Assembly (NCBI GenBank): GCA_029706075.1
Contig: JAINUG010000047.1
Coordinates: forward strand, 1,620,675-1,684,674
DNA length: 64,000 nucleotides
Reading direction: 5' to 3'
DNA from: Aldrovandia affinis
Lineage: Eukaryota; Chordata; Actinopteri; Notacanthiformes; Halosauridae
Shown: piece after piece, positions 12,901 to 23,612 of the stretch
How positions within the stretch are numbered: position 1 is the stretch's first letter
Layout: the number at the start of each line of letters is the position of its first letter
The notes under the pieces: model-generated
Told to the model about the DNA's origin: nothing
Seen by the model: the letters and a program-made list of their open reading frames with translations, nothing else
Databases searched by the model: none
Made by a program: the position numbers and the translations under genes

Positions 12901-15900
12901 TGGCCAGCATTCATTCAGAGTTCAGCCATGACTCCAGTTTATTAGATTACATTCATCTTGTCAGTGCCTTTGTGGAAGGGAGAGCTGGTTTTCTTAGATG
13001 TGTAGATAAAGTCTGACACTTTATTTGGATCCTACGGGTAGAGGTTTATATTTCCCTGGTCAAAACAGTGTTGCGGTAATCAAGCAGGAGAGCGCTGGCC
13101 ATGCAGTCATTTTCCTGTGCGTCATGTAAACCTTAGTTTTGCGGGCCAGACGTTCTGAGTGTAAACAATACGGGACAGATTCACGGGGACGATGTCACAC
13201 CTGCTTCGATTTAGTTGGAAGCAATTTATTTGCATCCTCATAATGTCCAGCTAAGACCAGCTCAGTCCTACATTGGTGTAACACACCACAGCAAGAGTGC
13301 ATTGCCTTCATCGGACGATGCTGCAGTGCTAACCACAGGGTCTTTGGAGTGATTTATATGGGCTGCAATGGTGGGGGGCCATTGGGAATCAGACAGTTGT
13401 GATTCATCCAAATAATGTTTGAAACGAGAAATGAAGTCTTAAGACAATTTTTTTGTATTTATATATAAATATTTAGTATTTAGGTAAACTTCACTGCTTA
13501 ATGTAATTACATGAGTTTCTTTATTAAATTGATGACCTAGACAGGAAAGTCCCAACAACTTCTCTAAGAGAATGTCTCAAACAGTCATTGCCTAAAATAT
13601 TCACATGTCAATATTCACTGACCTTAGAGTGTGTTTCTGGAGTGTTACCATCTTACATGATACAAATAAAATTAGATGTTACCCAAACTTGGAATACATT
13701 GTAAGTGATTAGCGCTTTCTGACCGGCCTTCAGTGGTATCTAGACGGTGAAGCATTTTCTCAGCTTTATTTAGACATATAATGAATGGCAAGGCTCCCAC
13801 TCCTATTTGGTGTTAAATTTAAATTAAAGTCAGATCTGAGAAACTAAAGTTCCTTGAGAACCAGTGAGGAAGAAAAGTGTATTTCTGTTCATTTTGAACA
13901 TTTAATCGCATCCATGAGTTGTGAGTGAGCATTGTAGTAATGAGGGACACGGATATCTCTGTGCTTCATCCAGCCTATTAAGTCCATTTGCAATAGAATG
14001 AGACACTCTTAAGTTATCGCCATGGCAATACAAGCGCTTGTGAAACTGGCTTCTCCTTTGTGGTCAGAGTAGGTATTTTCATAAACCTTGGTCTGCCAGT
14101 GTGTTGTGAATGTTTTCTCAGGTTGAATGCTTCTTGAATTCTCTCCATGAGAAGTTTGGCACAACTGTGTGCTTGGCAACCAGTGTTGGGGGGGTTGGGA
14201 GGTGTGGTCTGAGCACCATATTTTGATGAAACCATAGCATGGATTTAATTTACTCTGCTATTACGATTACCCCTGTGGGTGTGGGTTTTTTCATGAATGT
14301 TGCTTGGATCCTGGCTTTGCTGGGACGTAATCAGTCATCTTTTAAGGGAATGTCTAAGGACAGTCAGTCTTTCGGTCAATAAACACATCCTATCTCAATG
14401 TGCCGGGGCTCTCCAAGTGACCTGGAAAAACCCCTCAACTTCAGTAATGGACAACATGGCTGTTTCACAATAAAACATTCAGCTTTTTCCAGATTTCAGT
14501 GATCCTGTAAAGCAAGGTCCTTCCATTTTAAGCCCCAAATGTTTGTGAGTATTAGCCACCCCTGTCTTTCCATGAATCCTCCAATGGCAGTACTTTAGGA
14601 ATGAGCTGATGTGGTAGTGAATTCTGCCATCCCTTGGGGCAGCCACTCAGCAGCCCTGTCTGGGGGTATTTATACTGTGCTTCACAGACACTCTCAATAA
14701 AATTCTTCCACAGTCTAAAGTTAAAGGGAATATCGTGAAAGTGGGAATTTAGAGTGTAGGTATGCTACGTCTCTTGTGTGCTACAGAAGTACACTCAGGG
14801 TTGAATAATTCACCATAAAGCCAGGCACCAGAGTTAGATGGACTCACAGAATCATATTGTATTATAGTTATAACTACCTTCCTAGACTGTTTAGAAGAAT
14901 ATTTTGTATTGTTGGTTTTATTGGGGGTTTGACCATTCCCCTTGTCTTTATTCAGCTGAATGAACAAGCTTGGAAATGTGTGCAGGCTGTACTGCAGAGA
15001 GAAGAGTCTGAATCACATGGCCATGCCTCCCATCCATCACTTTTCCTCTCCTGAGCCTTTCCCAACTCTGACTCCTCCATCTTTACTCCAGACTCTCCCT
15101 GCCTGGCCCAGCTCAGCCCCAGCCTGCCTGACAAGCCTGCAAACAATTTACCACCTCAGCTTTTTCTTTGGTAACTTCGTCAGCTCTACAAAATGAGAGC
15201 AGCGGCTAAATTTAGGTCCCTTCTGCACTCCCCCCTACACCCCCTAACCCCCCGCCACATTCATCACACTCCCACACGATCATCTATGCCAAATGTTCGT
15301 TTGCATGCACAGACATTTGCTTGCACTCCCACAAAGTCATCTACGCTGAGAGCACAGTCACAGATATCCACTTGCACTCCCATGCTGTTATGCAAATGCA
15401 TTCACATTTAAACTGACATTCACTCACACTCCCACGCACACAAAAGACCCAGCAACAATCATGTGGACAGCACTGTTCCAAATAAGTACACAGTAATGCA
15501 TCTAAATACCCTTAAGTCAAACAGGCAGAAATCAAGTGAGGCAAGGAATTTTGTATTACAAGCTGTTAGAGGACTGATGTCATACTTCCTGCCTCAGGAA
15601 CCTGCCAAGTCTGCTTCCCAAGTGGAAAAATCGCTCAATATACTTTTGTAATGTAACAGATAGGAGTGTTGTCAGTCATCTCTCACCAGTCAGCACGAAG
15701 GCTTGTGAATCTCCTGAAACATGAGAGCCACTTCAGTTACTTTGGAAATCTTGGGGTTCATCCATCTAAGCATGTCCTATTGTATGAATCTTTTATGATG
15801 AGAAAGTGATCAAATCAGCGGCTTCTTGCGAGGCAGATATATTGTGAGTCTTTCTTATATAAATGCTGCAGGACATAAGTGTGAAGTAGCAGTTCAGGTA

Positions 15901-16411
15901 CTAGTCTCTGGAGAATTGCATATTTGATAGGTCAAACTTTGCCCTTTGGCAAGGTTGTATATCACCCTAGATATGAGTTTTTTTTCTGGCAAGTAAATTA
16001 GTTTTGTTTGTTTGTTTGTTTGTTTGTTTTAATAATGCAAGTCAAGATTTGTGTGTTTAAACTGCAACAATGTCAAATCATATCTGCTTTGCTTCTAAGT
16101 AAACTAATTTAGTAATGTGTCTCTAAAGGGCAAACATACAAGCATGTTAACTAGAGCCTTCCTCAATTTCTCCGTAGGCTCTGTGTGGCTGCACAGTGAA
16201 CATTCCCACCATGGACAACCGATTGATTCCCCTGCCCTGTGGCGACGTCGTTAAACCTGGCACAGTCAAGAGACTGAGGGGGGAGGGGCTCCCCTTCCCA
16301 AAGAACCCCTCTCAGCGCGGGGACTTGATAGTGGAATTCCAGGTGCGCTTTCCAGACAGGATACCCCCACAGTCCAGAGAAATCATCAAACAGCACCTTC
16401 CTGTGTCGTAG
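3773..16411 (+). CDS. dnajb5: DnaJ (Hsp40) subfamily B member 5, complete, 3 coding exons
   Basis: This is a type II Hsp40 co-chaperone that delivers unfolded clients to Hsp70 and stimulates its ATPase in cytosol and nucleus. Coding exons are 3773-3983, 9986-10626 and 16178-16411, all with GT-AG sites and compatible phases (1, then 0), giving 361 residues against about 348 in human DNAJB5. Residues 1-70 form the J domain (start [14 protein letters not shown] at 32-34). A Gly/Phe-rich linker with an acidic [11 protein letters not shown] run follows, then the two beta-sandwich client-binding domains. The zinc-finger cysteines of type I DnaJ are absent, as expected. The words [38 protein letters not shown] and [17 protein letters not shown] favour DNAJB5 over DNAJB1 or DNAJB4. 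The start was chosen at MGKDYY because that is the family N-terminus; the open frame upstream runs into an intron. No disabling change is seen. Confidence 0.93.
4001..4190 (+). repeat. tRNA-derived SINE (decayed)
   Basis: The word GTGGCATAGTGGTTAGGG resembles the tRNA A-box region of fish SINEs. CTAATCCCAG about 45 bases later resembles a decayed B box, and the body GGCAAGGTACTTCACCTGAA and end GTCTGCTAATGCTAAGC fit the usual SINE body and tail. It sits just inside dnajb5 intron 1. A related body fragment occurs at 28845. Confidence 0.6.
4964..5851 (-). mobile_element. Tigger/pogo-type DNA transposon, internally decayed
   Basis: The ends are inverted copies of CAGGCAGTCCCCGGGTTACG with one mismatch over about 23 bases. 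The element is flanked by TA at 4962-4963 and 5852-5853, the usual Tc1/mariner/pogo target duplication. On the minus strand a frame covering about 5300-5580 reads [20 protein letters not shown] followed by [13 protein letters not shown] and [19 protein letters not shown], the N-terminal CENP-B-like DNA-binding region of Tigger transposases. The rest of the transposase is missing and a (TAA)n run has grown inside. It is non-autonomous now. Confidence 0.85.
5178..5234. repeat. (TAA)n microsatellite
   Basis: A run of TAA/AAT triplets interrupted by one CAATACTG unit lies inside the Tigger element. It makes the antisense frame encode Ile runs that are not part of a real protein. Confidence 0.9.
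6660..7906 (-). mobile_element. hAT transposon remnant, interrupted by a Tc1 element
   Basis: The right edge reads, on the minus strand, TAGGGCTGACCCCATTTAG then TCGACTGGTCGATTGTT, typical of a hAT terminal repeat. At the other side, minus-strand bases 6800-6669 encode [19 protein letters not shown] then [12 protein letters not shown] and a stop, which fits the C-terminal dimerisation region of hAT transposases. The middle is lost or replaced by the Tc1-type insertion at 7122-7674. The far terminal repeat is not visible, so the left limit is approximate. Confidence 0.65.
7122..7674 (-). mobile_element. Tc1/mariner-type element, deleted
   Basis: Terminal inverted repeats begin CACTACCGTTCAAAAGTTTG on the left and CATTACCGTTCAAAAGTTTG on the right strand. 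TA flanks both ends (7120-7121 and 7675-7676). A minus-strand frame at 7279-7578 reads [20 protein letters not shown], the segment of the Tc1 DDE transposase around the third catalytic acidic residue (E of NPIE). The N-terminal DNA-binding half is missing. Confidence 0.88.
7907..9985. other. Rest of dnajb5 intron 1; nothing clear
   Basis: Apart from AT-rich low-complexity sequence near 8030-8105 I see no repeat boundary, RNA gene or convincing coding frame. Frames at 8645-8845 and 9514-9762 have no recognisable content. Confidence 0.5.
9986..10626 (+). CDS. dnajb5: dnajb5 second coding exon (G/F linker and first client-binding domain)
   Basis: The acceptor TTATCTTCCAG ends at 9985 and the donor GTGCGT follows 10626. 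The 641-nt exon encodes the Gly-rich linker, the [20 protein letters not shown] motif shared by DNAJB1, B4 and B5, the acidic and His/Gly-rich stretch, and the client-binding domain up to ISLKE. It is markedly GC-rich compared with the surrounding introns, so it carries several long antisense shadow frames, which I discarded. Confidence 0.92.
11590..11725 (+). repeat. Dispersed repeat, copy A (partner at 60160)
   Basis: The block from GCCTCCCTCCCTGGATGACG through CAATTATGCATCACCCCACA to ATACCAGACCATGGGGCTCA resembles 60160-60305 in order and spacing (CCTCCCTCCCTG, CCAATTATGCGTTACACC, TACCAGACCAGGGGGCCCAT). The shared order of words implies one repeat family, perhaps SINE-like; the family is not identified. 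Confidence 0.6.
16003..16030. repeat. (TTTG)n microsatellite
   Basis: Seven near-perfect GTTT units in dnajb5 intron 2, about 150 bases upstream of the last coding exon. Confidence 0.9.
16178..16411 (+). CDS. dnajb5: dnajb5 last coding exon (second client-binding domain and stop)
   Basis: The acceptor TTTCTCCGTAG ends at 16177. The exon continues in phase 0 with [11 protein letters not shown] and ends KQHLPVS before TAG at 16409-16411. It encodes the second client-binding domain and the C-terminal dimerisation tail seen in type II DnaJ proteins. Confidence 0.92.
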   Translation, partial: ALCGCTVNIPTMDNRLIPLPCGDVVKPGTVKRLRGEGLPFPKNPSQRGDLIVEFQVRFPDRIPPQSREIIKQHLPVS

Positions 16412-16965
16412 GACAGCAGCGGACTGAACCCCTGGGATTTTTCTCTTTATCTCTCACTTTTTTACACATACTTATTTTCTGGATGCTAATATTTAATCTG
16501 AATGATAAAGGGAAAAAAAGTGCCACAAGGAACTTTAATCAGAGTTTGTTGTATTATCTTTTTATGTAAAGATGTTTTTTACACATTAAAGGAAGTGTGG
16601 GCGTGTGGACTGATCTCTGTGGAAGGACTGTGGGGTTCAACAGGGCTCTGTTCTTGAGCCCTCTGCCTTTCACCCAGGACATGATTCTTAATGCTCTGTT
16701 TTATAAGGACTGTTTTTCCCTCCTACTCTGTTATTTGAGGGATGGGTCAAAGGCAAACTCCTTATTTGTAAGAAGAAAAAAGTAATTTAGGCTTCATTTG
16801 AATTTTCCAAAGGGAGCTTGAAATTGGATTGTATACTCTATCTAGAGGAAGCTATGGGACTGCTGTGGTCTTTGTTGTCTTTGTTTGTCCCAGATAAACA
16901 ACATGGGCCATTTCTGATGTTCATCTGATTGTGCAATAAAAACTTGTGTAAAACCTATGGGTCAT
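16412..16965 (+). promoter_or_regulatory. dnajb5: dnajb5 3' UTR with poly(A) signal
   Basis: The stretch after the stop codon has no reading frame of interest and carries AATAAA at 16936-16941, the best poly(A) signal downstream of the stop. Cleavage would be expected at about 16955-16965. Confidence 0.6.
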
Positions 16966-17597
16966 TTACATTACAAGTCCATTCACTCTCATGACATAAG
17001 AAAGTTCCACAACAAAATGTTCAGTGTAAAATCACCCAGTTTTTAATACCTTACACAATACAGCAGAGGCAAGGCTTTTATTTAAATGGTGCTTTTCCAC
17101 CATGGTTTTCAAAATATAATGGAATGACAAACCAGTGTATGAAACTGCCTAAAACCGTCCTCTGTGTATACTTGGTGTCCAGGAGTGCCTTAACCTGGCT
17201 TGAACCAGCAGCCCTCTTACTAGTCATCGGTTTGTTTCCCATTTTAACGTTAACCTTTAATGAAGTCTGGGCAAGTACTCAGCAACATAACAAATAAATG
17301 TTGTTTTTTTAAAACTTCTATTACCCTATTATAGCATGGAGGCATGTCAATGTATACTGACCCTGGGTCCCCAGTTTTATGGATTCTATTTTTGTGTTAT
17401 GGCAGGAAAAGTTAGCTATCCCTGACTTTAACCAGTCTAAAGAGCTAAAGTAGACACTAGCCTACCTCTTTTTATAGGCTCTTAACAAATAGAACAATTT
17501 AAAGCATACAGATATAAAATATCTTTAAAAAAGTAATTGAAGGTATTAATTTGAATAAGACTGCATTTGTGTCGTTTTATGCCTCTTTCTATATATA
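16966..17597. other. Intergenic, nothing recognised
   Basis: AT-rich sequence between the dnajb5 poly(A) region and the first Tc1-type copy. No coding frame, RNA gene or repeat end could be supported. Confidence 0.5.
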
Positions 17598-17599
17598 TA

Positions 17600-18538
17600 C
17601 ACTATCGGTCAAAAGTTGTAGAACACCCCCATTTTCCAGTTTTTACTGAAATTTAAGCAGTTCAAGTCCAGTGAATAACCTGAAATGGTACAATGGTAAG
17701 CGGTAAACTGCCAGAGGTTAAAAAAAAAAAGTTTACGTTACCAAAAACGGAAAAATAACGTACATTTCAGAGTTATAAAAAAAGGCTCTTTTCAGGGAAC
17801 AGGTAATGGGTTAACATGGGTTAACAGTCACTCTGTGCAAGTCTCCAACTCTAGATCCAGCAAAAGAGCCCCAGACCATCACGCTTCCTCCTTCATGTTT
17901 GACAGTTGGTTTCACACACTGAGGAATCCTTTCACCAACTCGACGGCCTACAAAAACCTTTCAAATTTCAAGATTTCAAATTTTGATTAATTGGTCCATA
18001 AGACCTTCCTCCAGTCTTCAGTAGTCCACTGGTGGTGCTTCATGGCCCAGGCAAGCCTCTTTTTCTTATTTTGCCATCTTAGTAATGGGTTTCTTACTGC
18101 CACTTGACCTGTCAAACCTCGACAGCAGCTCGAAGTCTTCTCTTCACAGTTGAAACTGAGACTTCCTTACTTCGACCAGTGTTAAGCTGTGCTTGAAGCT
18201 GTTGTCCTGTGAGCCACCTATCCTGTGAGCAAGCTGTTGACTCTCAGAAACTTGTCTTCTGATTTTGTTGTGGCTTTGGGTCTGCCAGACCTCTTCCTGC
18301 CAGAGTTTCCTCCAGTTTCCAAGTGCCTTTTGATGGTGTAGGAAACTACTCATTGCCAAAAAAAGTACATTATTTTTCCGCTTTTGGTAACTTAAACTTT
18401 TTTACATTTTAATTTAAAAAAAAAATGTTTTTTAACCTCTGGCAGTTCACCACTTCAGGTACCATTTCAGGTTATTCACTGCTTAAATTTCAGTAAAATT
18501 TGGAAATGGGGGTGTTCTAAAACTTTTGACCGGTAGTG
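17600..18538 (-). mobile_element. Tc1-type transposon copy 1 with long inverted repeats
   Basis: Flanked by TA (17598-17599 and 18539-18540). The ends CACTATCGGTCAAAAG and CACTACCGGTCAAAAG begin inverted repeats that can be followed for roughly 180 bases (including AACACCCCCATTTTCCAG and GTAAACTGCCAGAGG), an IR/DR-like arrangement of Tc1 elements. Between them, minus-strand sequence at 18100-18340 corresponds to the N-terminal transposase region read at 25672-25905 in copy 2, but it is out of frame here. The element is deleted and dead. Related copies lie at 25261 and 28679. Confidence 0.85.
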
Positions 18539-18976
18539 TACATATATATATATACAGAGAGAGGGATAAAAGACTAAATTAAATAATATATCAATTAAAT
18601 AATATTTCAACCATGATTGTAAACCTGCTCTTAGATATGTATCTTGATAGGATAAGGTGTAAGATTTAAGTAAGTATTTGAACTAATACTTTCGTGACAA
18701 CCCCCCCTGAAACACCCATTTGTTCAGACACCACTTGAGACAGGGACACATTAGCAGATTTTTGACAGTCCAAACCCAGTCATTATAAGAGGCACTCTCA
18801 AGAGTTGCATATTCAGTTTTTTATAAAGCCAGCCAGTGTATTCACCTTTCGTTGTATTTGTTTTATTTTGCCATAAATTGACAACATTATGAAAGTCTAA
18901 AGCCTGTAATTTCCCCATTCTCTTTGTATATTGTTCAGCGGAGGTGATGTACTCACTTAATTGACTACAGGACATC

Positions 18977-19125
18977 GTGCAATGCTGTGGTTACTGCACT
19001 GGACTGGGTCACAGGTTCAAACCCTGTGCTGCTTTTACTGCAGTTTCTCCGCATGTGTAACTGGTTGGTAAAATGTGTATACATTTTTTTATTTTTTTAT
19101 TTAAGTGCTATCCAAATAAATAATA
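18977..19125 (+). repeat. tRNA-derived SINE
   Basis: A tRNA-like head with GCTGTGGTTACTGCACTGG and a clear B box GGTTCAAACCC (19014-19024) is followed by a SINE body and a T-rich tail ending GTGCTATCCAAATAAATAA. It does not fold as a real tRNA and lacks a clear anticodon arm, so it is called a SINE. Confidence 0.65.
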
Positions 19126-20402
19126 TATTGAGTGCTGGCCTGAACGATTCTCAAAAATTGCATTGTGGTCAATTGGGCTGCTCTTTTTTTCCATTATAAT
19201 CCCATTTATAAGTACAGTATGACAGCAAAATAAATATCCTGAATGCAGTCCTCTCTGACTGGTTGATTACCTGCGCAAAACAATCTCCCAAGACTCAGTG
19301 GAATGTGGAGTCAGGGGCGTTTCCCTATCACCGTTTAAATCATGCGGATGTCTGATGCAGCAAGATCTATTTACAAGAGAGTGCTGCTAGTGTGATATGT
19401 CCCAAGCATAATCAATATCTTACATAAGGTATTCTCACAGGGCACCTCTCAGCACTGAATGAGCTGTGAATGAGTTCTCTAAACTTGCATATATAGAAAC
19501 AGGCCCTCTCCTATAGCATCTGTTTCTATTTTTAATAAACAAAATAACTTCACTTAACCCTTAAAAGGGCAAGACCCTAAAAACTGTAAGGAAAATTAGT
19601 TAGTTTGCTTTGAACATTGGGGTTAGACTCTACACCCAACTATAAATCTAACCCTTGAATGGACAGCAAACTACTGCTATTAACATGCTAAGAGGTCTGG
19701 ATAGCTCATAGACAACACAACATATTTATGGTTTTCATGCCACAGTTACCCATAATCTTCCTCCATCTTAATTTGCATAACCACAGGATCTCCCTGGTTT
19801 TAATATAGTCTTGATTTTGGTTAAGATTGGAATTTAGTAGGTTCATAGTAGATTCATTGACAAACACTACTCTTATTGGCAATGGAAACTGTGGAAGCAG
19901 TTGTGAGCATTTTGACCTATAACAATGCAAAGCCTCACATTGGACTTTTCACACATTATGGAGGTATGTCCATCTGGGCACATCCTGCACCGGCCTTTCA
20001 CAGACAGGATAGGGAAGTGGTTGATCCTGTCACACCTCATGCCAACCACAGGCCTCGATTGGTCAAGCGGTCTTTCGAATGGTCCCCAAACTTCTGAGGC
20101 CCATAGACTCCTTCAGGTGGAATTGCATCCAATTTCTTGACAAGAGTAGATGTTTGTCTGCTCTGCAATAACCTCAAAGATCTCTTCATCAAATAATTTA
20201 GTTTAGTAGGTTAGAGGAGAGGAGTGCTTATCTGGTGCAATGAAGGAACTTGGTGACGCAGCTGACTGGTGTTCAAACTAAATTTTTCTCCAATTATGGA
20301 AAAAGTTATTAATAATGTGAAAAAATCTCATACAGGCCCCTCCCCACACTCACTCACCATACATAATATAAACTACATGTATATATAATATTATACACAG
20401 GC

Positions 20403-20586
20403 CACACACACATGCATATGTGTACATGCAGGCATACACATGCACGCACGCACACACACACAAACGACCACAGACAATATACACTGCAGGCTCCTCCCTG
20501 CCACTCAGTCACCCACATACATCACCATACATAATACAAACTATATGTAATATTACACACACAAACAAATGTGCAAGCACACACAG

Positions 20587-20620
<34 letters not shown>
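20403..20620. repeat. CA-rich region with (CA)n microsatellite
   Basis: Two CA-rich stretches flank a diverged duplication (ACATCACCATACATAATA-like and CCACAGACAATATACA-like words occur twice). The longest pure run is 20588-20619. Frames across it encode His/Thr repeats and are not genes. Confidence 0.85.
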
Positions 20621-20621
<1 letters not shown>

Positions 20622-20705
20622 ACCACAGACAATGTATATTACAACAGTACTACTGATAATACATAGGTCTTTGAAATAAGTGTGTAACAGTCCTATTCAT
20701 AACAA

Positions 20706-21080
20706 TTACCTAAATTTCCTTGTTCGTTTGTTTTGGTCTGCTCCTTCCTCTGCCTCATCACTAGAGCTACTACTGATATCCTCACTGCAGCTGCTGTCAT
20801 CCTCACTCTGGCCCTCTGCATAAAGCTCATCCTCCTCTTCTTCATTACTTGTCCCCTGCTCTGTATCTGAAGAGCCATCAGGTGGCAAAACTGTACCTCT
20901 CTCTTACGTCTTCCATAGAAGGTATTGATGGAAATGCCCTGAAAACGTAATATGTTGGTGACTTAAATGAATCAATAATATACATGTAAGAGTAAAATAA
21001 AGAGTAGATAGCATTCTTTCATTCAACATGAAAAAAAAAAAAATCAACACTTACCCCAAGGTCAGTGTCCTCCTCACTAC
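20706..21080 (-). pseudogene. Acidic spliced-looking ORF, possible piggyBac N-terminus
   Basis: On the minus strand a frame at 20706-20900 reads ERGTVLPPDGSSDTEQG, then a run of Glu, Asp and Ser (EEEEDELYAEG, SSSSSDEAEEG) and ends at a GT donor (20711). It is preceded by an acceptor-like TTTTCAG near 20942 whose following sequence (ISINTFYGRRKRE) is in a different frame from the acidic stretch, so a frameshift is likely. A further short frame upstream (CSEEDTDLG) ends at GTAAGTG near 21055. Acidic N-termini with an LPPDG-like word occur in piggyBac-type transposases, so decay from such a transposon is my best guess. No catalytic domain or TTAA-flanked ends were found. Confidence 0.3.
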
Positions 21081-23321
21081 ACGCCACCATGACAGTTTTT
21101 GATAAGGATGACAAGTTGATCCCAGAGAATTGATATGAAGTCACATGACCTATGCTTTTAACAAGCCCCTCTTCAATGTTTCCTACTGAGATAGTGCCCA
21201 CCCACTCCTTGCTCCTCCCCACAGCCTGTCAAATGTTTGCATCTCCCAGGATACATAAACTGTTTAAGGGCTAATAAAGAGTTTGTAATCACCGTGCTTG
21301 AGATTAATATTTGCTGTCAAATTAAATCAAGGGATACATTGGTCTTCATACCACTGTGCTTTAATTTGAACACAGCAATGAAGGTTAATAATCAAACGTG
21401 TAGAACCTGTGTCTGTTTCTTTACCTGTGTCTGTTTCTGTTTCATTTTATTGAGTTAACTGTTTGCTTATATTTGAAAACAATCTAACATTATTTTACAC
21501 TTGTGCAATTGCAATGGTTATGCAATGAGTTACAGAATAATTTCTGCCAGCATATGCTTTGTTAGACAGTATATGGAATCTGAGCATACAGTATGTGGAA
21601 TGTAGTCATGTAGTCTAATAATAACTCATAGTTTTCACTAACCCTACCCTTAACCATAATCCTACCATAATCATTGACATAATAAAATGAGTGTACTCTT
21701 TGAAGAATAACACAACCGCTGTTTGCAGTTGTGTAGTAGTTACTGATATAATTAATACATATTTCCTTTGTGCTTTGTATAAAGCATGAACCACTTTTCT
21801 AATGCAAGATCAGAGTTGATCACGAATATACAGTAAGCTTGGGTTTAGTTGTTTTTTATCCAATCTAGCAGTAATACCTTTATGCAGTTTCTCCATTCTA
21901 ACAATGAACCCAGAACAACTGATTTGTTTTACTGCACAAAACAAATGCCATATCAGATATTTTGATAGAAGATCATTCTATCATGTCAGCATTGGCCAGT
22001 TAGTGGGAAACTTTGTGAGGACTGGCAGAAGCAGAGCTCTTCCTTGCTTGCAGGTATATTTTAGATATATACTGTATGTATACTTTACAGTGGATTGTAT
22101 TGTATGTTGAAAAATGCTGACAGTGAGAAGGACGTTGAGGAGAAATGACCGTACAAGGCCACTTCTTAGGTGCAGGCCTGCTTAATGAGACTCCAGCCAA
22201 ATTCTGCTAAATATAACATTTACCACATCTGTTATTATCATCCCAGTGTTAATCATCAGGCTCTCAAGCCGTGACCACAAACATAAATGAGTGGTTCCCA
22301 TATCTTAAAAATCTGTCTGAGCGACTCCTCTCCTGTCTGTTCTGAAGTGCTTTTATGTCACAGCAGAGCTGCCTGAAGACTTAATATGAAAATGCATTAT
22401 GAACTTCTAAAATGCAAGCAGAAAAATACATTTTTGTGCTGTTAAATTGATGTTTGAGTGATTTTAGACAAATGGACACCTATGCCACCCAAGAGTATTG
22501 ACAAATATGAATTCCCATCTTGTAAGACAATGGCTTGCCTGCATTTTAAACTGCTGATAGCATAGTATAGAACTATGGAAGAAGGGTACAGAAAATATGA
22601 TATAGAAAAATGAAATGTCCAAACACAAGAGATTGTTCTACAGTGTCATGCACCAAAAACCCTAGCATAAAAAACATCCAACTTTATAAACTCACCAACG
22701 TGTGTTGGGTGTGATGCAGATATGGAATTCAGTTATTTCCTATGCAGAAGGAGAACTGTTCTATAACTCCCAATTATTCTCTCATATTCCCTTGTCTTCC
22801 ATGGGTATGAAACACACATGTATATAAAAAAGCTTTGGTATATAAAAAAATATTCATTCAATATTAATTTGAGTGCTGTGGTTATTAAATTCAATTTACC
22901 AGTTGCTCCCACTGTTTCCAGCAACTCATCATTATCATAACATGAAGTGTGTTTCAACTGGCAGAACTCCAAAGGGTGCTACAGAACCTTTAATATTGAA
23001 TGGACTACAAAGCCAATCTGCTGATTGAATTATCTAAGCAAACACTATACTGATGTCTTGTTCATAAAATGAATGTCATCAAATACCACATGGGGTATGT
23101 TAAAAAAACTAAGCTCAGAACACTAGATGTCAGAAGGGAGGAATATGGAATAATATATATATATATTTAAAAACTACATGTAACCAGTTCACAGTTGAAG
23201 AGAAAATCGCTTGTATAATGAATCTGTACTATTTGCAGCCAGTACTATTGTGTAGCTGCCTTCTTTCCTAAAATACAGTATTAAGTCATGTTACACATTA
23301 GACTTTATTCAAACCATTGGT

Positions 23322-23612
23322 CTACTGTTGACAGTACAGTGTGTCAAAGTAGTAACACCACTGTAATTCCTCAAAGCAATCAAACTTGCAAATGTGTTCA
23401 GGGTGCTCTTGCTGAAAAACATGTCTAACTGTGCGAATGGCATGCATGATGTCATCGTATCTGCTCTGAACAGTGGGGGATACTGGTCTCAAGTGGCATT
23501 CGGACAGCAAATCTCTTGTAATCTCCTTGCAGGAAAATGAGTACAAAACAGCATAGTATGTTAGTTTCCACAGTGAACCAGGTCTGAGCGTTCTAAGCCC
23601 TAAGGGAGGCAC
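23322..23612 (-). other. Unrecognised 96-codon frame
   Basis: A minus-strand frame with mixed composition and several Cys and aromatic residues (for example SRYDDIMHAIRTVRHVFQQE and HICKFDCFEELQWCYYFD). I do not recognise it. There are no flanking splice sites I would trust and no poly(A) signal close by. It could be an exon of a decayed element or chance. Confidence 0.25.

Larger units (their letters stand above)
10627..16177. other. dnajb5 intron 2; old repeats, no gene
   Basis: A 5.5 kb intron with no convincing coding frame. It contains an old dispersed repeat at about 11590-11725 that is also present at 60160-60305, and a (TTTG)n run at 16003-16030. CA-rich, proline-coding sequence at 15200-15470 is compositional. 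Some stretches could be conserved regulatory DNA, but that needs alignment. Confidence 0.5.

Noticed and set aside
18977-19050. A tRNA gene
   Set aside because: It has a good B box but no proper anticodon arm or acceptor pairing, and it continues into a SINE body and tail.
20403-20656. A CRISPR-like array or a His/Thr-rich gene
   Set aside because: The repeats are CA dinucleotides with a diverged local duplication; there are no spaced direct repeats, and the frame is set by the microsatellite.
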